Origin: Cryptomeria japonica
Taxonomy: Eukaryota > Streptophyta > Pinopsida > Cupressales > Cupressaceae
Assembly (NCBI RefSeq): GCF_030272615.1
Contig: NC_081415.1
Coordinates: 421,160,257-421,224,256, forward strand
Direction: 5' to 3'
DNA length: 64,000 bases
The position numbers were made by a program, and so were the translations under genes. Position 1 is the stretch's first letter. Every line of letters starts with the position of its first letter. Positions 57,960-64,000 of the stretch are shown in pieces. A model generated the notes under the pieces. The model was not told where the DNA came from and ran no database searches. It saw nothing but the letters and a program-made list of their open reading frames with translations.

Positions 57960-58325
57960 TAGCTCTTTTGGAATGCAGATTAGCTCTCTTGGGCTCCCAA
58001 ATCGCGTTCTTGGCATCTTTTGTGGCGTTCTGGCACCTCAAATTACATTTATGGGAGATTCCTCAACTCTGTTTTTAATTTTTTCTGTACTTTAGCGTTT
58101 TCAGTCTGTACTTTAGCATTTTTGGCATGTATGGTGGCATTTTTGGTACATTTGGCAACGTTTTCAGTTTGTTTGACAATGTTTTTGGTTTGCAGAACAA
58201 CGTTTTTGGTGTGCAGGACAATGTTTCTGGTGTGTAGAGTAGTGTTCCTGGTGTGCAGAGCAGCGTTCTTGGAACATATGATGGCGTTCTTGGTCAATTT
58301 GATGGCATTTTCAGTTTTTTATTAA
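57960..58325 (+). repeat. 21-bp repeat array, block 1
   Basis: About 15 degenerate units of the form cgtttttggtgtgcagnacaa, each 21 bp with only occasional length slips. Translated, the phase AF(L/S)V(C)xx repeats every seven residues through 58020-58325. The array begins about 60 bp after the PBS. Confidence 0.88.
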
Positions 58326-59330
58326 TTTTGCAAATATTGTATGTTGCATTCCTCATTTCTGTTTATGGACTGTCATTTTCCCGAACCTAATTTCTAGATT
58401 GTTGGTTTTGCAGGTACTTATTTCGCTGTGAAAGACTGGAGTTATAAACTATTTCACCACCAAAGAATGCAATATAAATTACTAACTTTGTTTGCAGCCG
58501 TAGGATTTTACACTTATATTTGTTAAATTAGGCACATAGACTAATTACAATGGAAATGAACAAACATGTCTTACGTGTCTTGATGATAGGCGAGTATTCT
58601 CTCACCTTTCTTAGGTGATCAAAAAGCTAAACTCATCCTTTGCTTTCAATTGCATATCTTTAGAGGGCCTGTCATAGTGGGAAAAAGTAATCACCCTGTG
58701 AGAACGACCCAAGTGAGTACAGCTAGACCTGAGCATTCCAAATCACTATAATAAACAGGTCTCTGATGATTAAAGTCTCAGAGAATGGGATTATTTGAGT
58801 TTTCTCTTTGAGATCTCTCATATCGGGCATTTTTTTAGGGCCTCGCGGTCTCAATCACGTTTATGTGACTGCAACTTGTTTCGGTACCTTGATGGGCTAT
58901 AGGCCACAATCATGCTTGCATGACTTCAAGGGGTAATTTCAAATGGAATTCCTGACTAAGAACTTTAAAAATAGAAGCTACCCGATTCACCTCCGAAAGG
59001 GTGATAATCTTTGTGCAAGAGAGATAGTAACTCTCCCAAGACACTTGCCATATCATGCCCCCATTAGCATTTGGAGTCGGATAATACGGCATTGAGAATC
59101 CATTGCGTGAGAATCAACGGCCATATTCTGATTAGCTATTGGGTGTGTACCTAAGTCAGCAAGCAAAGGTTTTTATTCTCAGCCAATCTCCTTAGGATAG
59201 ACTGATTGATGTGTTTTTAACAATTAAAAACCTTTGAAACAAAAATATAATCTGATTTTTGTGTTTGTAAGTCAAGTCAAGATATCATCCATTAAAATAC
59301 AACAAACATTGAAAACTCAAACTTCAAACT
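58326..59330. other. Leader sequence between repeat blocks
   Basis: No reading frame or domain was recognised. This is about 1 kb of less AT-rich leader with phrases such as cctcgcggtctcaatcacg (about 58842). It may include the remains of a lost gag region, but no motif supports that. Confidence 0.4.
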
Positions 59331-59359
59331 ATCAAATTCACAAGTTTTGCAGCAGATTA

Positions 59360-59835
59360 GCTCTTTCAATCCAAATAGTCGCATCTACAATCCAAATAGT
59401 CGCACATATAGTCCAAACGGTCTCACATAAGGTTCAAACAGTCGCATTAACAGTCCAAACATTAGCGTTTTCAGTCCAAATAGTTGCACTTTCAGTTCAA
59501 ACAGTAGCTCTTTCAGTCCAAACAGTCACATTTGCATATTAGCTCTTTCAATCCAAACAGTCGCAGTTACAGTCCAAACAGTCACACCTACGGTCTAAAC
59601 AGTCGCACTTATTGTTCAAACAGTCGCACCTATGGTCCAAACGGTCGCATTTCCAATCCAAATGTCAGCTCTCTGGGTATGAATGTCAAGTTTCTCATAG
59701 TTTAACATAAACTCTCCAAGGTTGAGCACAATTAGAGTTTCTGGTCTAAACAACAGAGTTCTTAGTCTAAACAATAGCTCTCTTGGTCTAAAGGTTAGCT
59801 CCTTTGGTCTAATCAACAACTCTTATGAGTTGCAT
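59360..59835 (+). repeat. 21-bp repeat array, blocks 2 and 3
   Basis: Units such as gcgttttcagtccaaatagtt and gctctttcagtccaaacagtc repeat every 21 bp from about 59360 to 59660. A subtype (ctctcttggtctaaacaatag) runs at about 59735-59825. They align with block 1 units in the same orientation and phase (gcgtttt.[ag]gt). Confidence 0.85.
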
Positions 59836-59994
59836 ATCAAATTGCTCATGTTGCAACATTAAATCTCCTAATTTGTACTTGTTAGGTCTTAATCCATTGT
59901 CTGAGTATGAAAATCACAATGTTGGATCAAAATTGCAATCTCCTAAGTTCAAATACTTAATTTGCTAAGTCTACACATCATTATTTGATCTTTA

Positions 59995-60245
59995 GAGTCA
60001 TTCTATTGCAGAACAACATTTCTGGTCTATTTGCCAACATTTCTGGTCTATTTGTCAGCGTTTTTGGTATGCAGAGTAGCGTTTCTGGTCAGTACAATAA
60101 CATTTTTGGTGCATTTGTCAGCGTTTCTGGTAAGTTTGTCAGTGTTCCTGGTCTGTATAGCTGTGTTTTTGGTAAATTTGTCAGTGTTCCTGGTCTGTAT
60201 AGTAGAGATCCAGGTCATTTTGTCAGCGTTTCTGGTAAACTACAT
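59995..60245 (+). repeat. 21-bp repeat array, block 4
   Basis: About eleven units like cgtttctggtaagtttgtcag and tgttcctggtctgtatagtag follow at strict 21-bp spacing. Same family as blocks 1-3. Some neighbouring units (tgttcctggtctgtatag) are identical over most of their length, so local copying was recent. Confidence 0.9.
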
Positions 60246-60708
60246 CAAAATTAGAAAACAAGAGCAACCCATTTCTCAAATAGTCAAACATAGAGACTAG
60301 GTCATCTTCTTGGGTCATTAAATCAGGTTATCTTCTGTCAAAACAAACTCAAGAACAAGACACACAAAGGTCTCAAGTATTCACCTCAAACAAGTTAAAG
60401 ATCAAACACCTTAAAGTGCATTATCACCCTCTTTGATAAACTGATCACTCAAACATAGTTTCTCATTAGGATCAATCATCCTTTATCATGAAACTACAAC
60501 ACTTGATCAGAATAACCTCGTTCTTTATCATAGGATATATCGTTCCTATTTGAATTTGACCATATCAAAAATCACAAAATTTGCACTCCAAAACTAAGAT
60601 TGAAAAACTTTCCAACCACCAAATACTTGAAAAGATCATTTCCCCAACAATTGCTCACTTATTGCGACACATTAAGCAAGATTTAATAACAAAAAGATTC
60701 AAAACATA
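60246..60708. other. Leader sequence before the protease frame
   Basis: No domain or repeat was recognised in this A-rich 0.46 kb. Confidence 0.45.
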
Positions 60709-62590
60709 ATGCCCATTTTAATTACAACGCAGAGACATAAGATTGCTGAAACATTGGAAATACCTGAAGATCATAGAAACATGGCATACCAAAGCAAAAG
60801 ACAAGAGCACATAACAAGCCAACATATTGGAGAAATCAAACAAGTCCAGAATCAAAATCCAACCATGTCAAAACTTAACAAAGATTCAAATGCATATCCA
60901 AAGAAAGGTGGCTCTTTTATGCACCTCTTAAAGAGATCCCTAAAGGATTTGGTTAAAGAAGATCAAAGTCGTGCACCCATGTCTAACAATGATCCATCCA
61001 TCCATAAGAAAATTGACTCTCCAAAGGCATCTATTCCTACACCTCTTGAAAGCTTGCAAAAACCTTCCATAGCATCCTTGCCAAACGATACATCCAAAAC
61101 TGAAGTTCCCCAAGGGATATCCATAATAACCATCAAGCCTATTTCAGAGGATCCTATTCAAAACCCATCTACTTCATATCCAAGCATTGATTCCTTGCAA
61201 CATCCCCATAGCATTTCCTTGCAAATTGAAGTCCTCATTCATAAAACACTCGTTAAACGTGTCCTAATAGATGGGGGAGCTAGCTTAAATATTTGCTCAT
61301 TGAGTCTTGTCCGTGCTCTAGGTTATTCAGAAGATGCAGTTGATCCCCTGAAAAAGATCAAAATCAAAGCACAAAATGAAGAAGAGAATTCCTCTAAAGG
61401 AGTTGTGGTATTGCCCATCAGAGTGGAACCTTTGCAGAAAAACACAACAAGCCAAGTCCTAGATTTGGAACTACCATGCAACATACTCTTGGGAAGACCA
61501 TGGATATAGGACATACAAGCTATTATATCAACATATCATCAATGTGTCAAATTTCCATACAATGGACAAGAAATCACAATATCAGCCGACTTAAATCCAG
61601 TGCAGTGTGGTAATAAAATGAAATCAGCTCAAGAGATCATTTATTCACATAACAGAGAGGAAGCATATTCAAACACACAATCCAAGGAACAATCATTTGC
61701 ATCAATTTTGTCAAACATGGAAGAACAAATGTAGCTAAAAGATCAAGGGAACAAAGAATATTCATTATCATGAAACAACAAACAAGAGCAACTTGAAATT
61801 GAAAGGGAAGAAGCAAATGTAGTAGTCGATGTAGTTCACACGTATGCTAAACAAACATTAGGAACTAGCCTACTTGAATCAGAATCACATACGGCTAACA
61901 TGGACTTAACCGAGGACGATCAGGATTTTCTTGTACGAGGTCATTCTGATGAGAGTATCATCATAGACATGGAAATACCTACTAAAAGCTCTGACATCTC
62001 TATCATGACTCCCAATATCTCTGAAACATATCAACCTAAAGATCCTTTATCCTTAAGCTATCCTGAACTTATGGACTGGGAAAATGAAGGACATACTGAC
62101 ATTGATACCTTACCTAATGACCATGCCATATCCTTATATCTTAATGAAATCAAACCTACAACAACTTTCACCAGGGATTCTGCTAACGTATCTTCAAGTC
62201 TAATAGGTGCCAAATCTCCTAGTCGCAAAAATGAAAATAAAGAAAACAATATCAGGTATAATGCTGAAAACCATTTATTGGCAACATTAGACCATGAAAA
62301 AGTAAAAATAAAGGACGCATCTATCGGTGAAAACCTCCTCGAGGCGCCGAAAGATGGGAGATTTGACACCTTACCTGAATACTATCAAGAAAGGTCATCA
62401 ATCTTGATCAAACCAACAAAGGCAGTTATCATTGGCACAATTGATCTACATCCAGTAATATCTGTATCAGAACTAGCAAGGCAAAAATATTTAGAACCCT
62501 TCAAAAGATGGCAAATCAATTTCACCTGGTCATACACAGACATTCCAGGGTTGAATCAAGATCTTGTAATACATCACCCGAATATCAGTC
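60709..62590 (+). pseudogene. Gypsy polyprotein part: protease and start of RT
   Basis: One frame from about 60709 has in-frame stops at 61507 (TAG, after LGRPWI), about 61732 (TAG) and about 61771 (TGA). The first 170 residues are polar linker without capsid or zinc knuckle. The retroviral-type aspartic protease follows (VLIDGGASLNICS, ending ILLGRPW). After a long linker comes FTWSYTDIPGLNQDLVIHH (about 62521), the characteristic stretch just before the RT core in Tat-type elements. The RT core itself does not follow. DGGAS stands where DTGAS or DGGSS-like variants occur in this lineage, so the site may be intact. The absence of gag capsid upstream is odd. Confidence 0.85.
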
Positions 62591-62595
62591 CAAGA

Positions 62596-62703
62596 GCAAA
62601 CATCAATAATAGAACACATCATGGATCAAGTGCAGACATCAATAGAGGAACACAACATGGATCAAGAGCAAACATAAATAGAGGAACACAACATAAATCA
62701 GGA
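62596..62703 (+). repeat. 36-bp in-frame tandem triplication at the missing RT
   Basis: Three 36-bp units (about agagcaaacatcaatagagg, then aacacaacatggatca) encode a 12-residue repeat RANINRGTQHGS. They sit exactly where the RT core should begin and lead straight into GAGILF of the RNase H region. The frame is kept across the array. Confidence 0.9.
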
Positions 62704-63170
62704 GCAGGCATTCTATTTATCAAAATGGCTACAAAATGGAACATTAAACAACTTCAAGTCTTTGGAGACTTTCAGCTTGTCATTAATCAAATCAATGACA
62801 ACTATCAAACAAAAGATGACAAACTCATGCCTTACAAAAAGATGCATGGTGGATGACTTCAAGAAATATTTTGTTGAAATCATTTTTGAACAAATTCCAA
62901 GAAATGATAACAAAGTAGCAGATGCTATGGCAACACTTGCTTCTCTATTGCAAACACAAGAAAATCAAGAGCGTTATGAATTCCTGGTTGAAGCATTGTC
63001 ATACCCTTCTCATAATTGTTCGGATTCCCAAACCATCTGCCAACTTATTGGACATAATAATTCTTCCCACTATGGCCAAACTTGCACATATTTGAAAGAT
63101 AACACCTTACCTCTTGACCTATCAAAGAACCAAAGGAGAAACTTTATTCGCCAATCCTCCCATTAGACTC
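62704..63170 (+). pseudogene. Gypsy RNase H (archaeal-type-like) remnant
   Basis: GAGILFIKMATKWNIKQLQV, then FGDFQLVINQINDNYQTKDD and, after a +1 frame change near 62850, IPRNDNKVADAMATLASLLQ. These are the second half of the additional RNase H found in Tat-type elements. The N-terminal catalytic part is missing with the RT. The integrase frame continues in the new phase. Confidence 0.8.
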
Positions 63171-64000
63171 TCGTCATGGATACCCTATTTAAATGAGGTC
63201 TAGACGACACTCTCTTAAGATGCCTCGAACAAGAAGACTCTGAGAAGGCCTTAAATGAAGTTCATAATGACATTTGTGGCACTCATTCAAGTGGTCTTAC
63301 CCTTTCAAAAAAACTCATGCGCTTGGGCTATTATTGGCCAACTATGGAACGAGATTCTTTTCAGATAGATAGAACATGCAAACAATGTCAGATCCATGGA
63401 AATTTGATCGATGCACCAGCACAAGAACTTCATGCTTTGGCAACATCTTGGCCTTTCTATCAATGGGGTCTTGATCTAGTAGGAAAAATAAATCCTTCTT
63501 CATCAAATGGTCACAAATTCATCCTTGTAGCTACAGAATATTTTACAAAATGGATCAAGGCAGTACCTCTCACAAATATCATAGGAAAACAAATTGTTGC
63601 ATTCATCTTGAATTACATCATTTGTTGCTATGGAATACCAATGACCATTATCACTGATAATGGGCGACCATTCAAGAATCAGGATGTACAAGAGCTATGT
63701 GAGAAGTTTAAGATCCAACACAGATTCTCCACACCCTATTATCCACAAGGGAATGGGCAGGCAGAAGCATCTAACAAAACTATTCTAAAAATCCTCAAAA
63801 AGATAGTGAACGATGTTGGGAAAGATTGGCATATTCAACTAAACCCTGCTCTCTGGGCCTATCGCACCAGTATCCGCACACCAACAGGTGCCACACCTTT
63901 CTCTTTTGTATACGGATGAGAATCCATATTGCCTATCGAAGTAGAGATTCCCTCTCTACATGTATCACTAAAAGGTCTCATCTCAGATGAAGAACAAAGA
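63171..64000 (+). pseudogene. Gypsy integrase (continues past window end)
   Basis: The HHCC zinc domain is present (HNDICGTHSSG ... CKQCQIHG, about 63260-63400) with LGYYWPTMERD. The catalytic core has all three acidic residues: WGLDLVG, ITDNGRPF and QGNGQAEASNK. Then LWAYRTSIRTPTGATPFSF follows, then an in-frame TGA at 63917-63919 and ESILPIEVEIPSL. Upstream stops at 63163-63165 and 63195-63197 break the link to RNase H. The core itself is free of stops over about 200 codons, the best-kept coding part of this element. Confidence 0.92.

Larger units (their letters stand above)
56791..64000 (+). mobile_element. Tat-like Gypsy element inserted in Copia pol, lacking RT (runs off window)
   Basis: Order: LTR 56791-57879, PBS, long 21-bp repeat leader, protease frame, an RT start broken off after a few residues, a 36-bp triplication, RNase H remnant and integrase. 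It is continuous to the window end, so the 3' LTR and target-site duplication cannot be seen. The position inside Copia pol (after agatgttat) shows it is younger than the Copia element. No gag capsid or RT core is visible. Confidence 0.85.

Noticed and set aside
58020-58325. Small hydrophobic protein (FLVCR-type heptads)
   Set aside because: It is produced by the 21-bp repeat. Neighbouring blocks are in other frames with stops, and no independent start or domain exists.
57960-60245. CRISPR-like array
   Set aside because: The 21-bp units are contiguous and degenerate, with no unique spacers, no cas genes, and a plant retroelement context.

Overview
The window looks like nuclear DNA of a seed plant with a large, repeat-filled genome. 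A gymnosperm is possible, but nothing here proves it. Introns are of plant type (GT...AG, T-rich). About 64 kb holds one convincing host gene: a two-RRM, glycine/tyrosine-rich hnRNP-type RNA-binding protein on the minus strand (CDS 14659-16154, probable 5'-UTR intron to about 17890). Almost everything else is retrotransposon sequence in various stages of decay, plus tandem repeats.

Layout. 1-4.4 kb: AT-rich, with an LTR-like promoter fragment at the start. 4.4-7.7 kb: 3' half of a Copia (Sirevirus-like) element with its 3' LTR. 7.7-8.35 kb: a long alternating purine-pyrimidine microsatellite. 8.35-11.0 kb: partial copy of a giant Gypsy LTR (family G). 11.0-11.8 kb: another LTR-like piece. 14.2-18.1 kb: the hnRNP gene, with two decayed tRNA-derived SINE heads in its 5'-UTR intron. 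19.5-20.9 kb: a palindromic minisatellite followed by three hairpin units. 21.4-22.3 kb: a broken ORF with a 30-bp triplication. 22.4-35.9 kb: a nested structure. A family-G Gypsy element (LTR about 3.6 kb, internal part only about 0.5 kb) has its 5' LTR split by a complete 7.62-kb LTR element at 24127-31746, flanked by the 5-bp duplication TCCTT. 35.9-36.6 kb: minus-strand LTR fragment. 37.4-44.2 kb: L1-like LINE. 45.2-46.9 kb: broken ORF of unknown family. 47.3-50.7 kb: Copia pol 3' half plus 3' LTR. 50.7-53.2 kb: inverted copy of the LINE 5' region, an RNase H remnant and unassigned sequence. 53.2-56.8 kb: Copia 5' LTR, gag and pol up to integrase. 56.8-64.0 kb: a Tat-like Gypsy element inserted in that Copia pol and running off the window.

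The most unusual item is the 7.62-kb element. It has Sirevirus-type ends (initiator-Met PBS, repeated AAAGGGGGAGA tracts) and a gag-like ORF with several zinc knuckles. In place of protease, integrase, RT and RNase H it carries a second ORF of about 1,050 codons that I do not recognise, with a lysine/glutamate-rich coiled-coil centre. It may have depended on enzymes from Sirevirus-like elements such as the three Copia pieces in the same window. Second is the Tat-like Gypsy element. Its leader is filled by about 2.2 kb of a 21-bp repeat, no capsid region is seen, and RT is absent, with three 36-bp repeats at the place where it should continue.

All family assignments rest on motifs read by eye. 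No alignments or database searches were run, and boundaries marked approximate could move by tens of bases.
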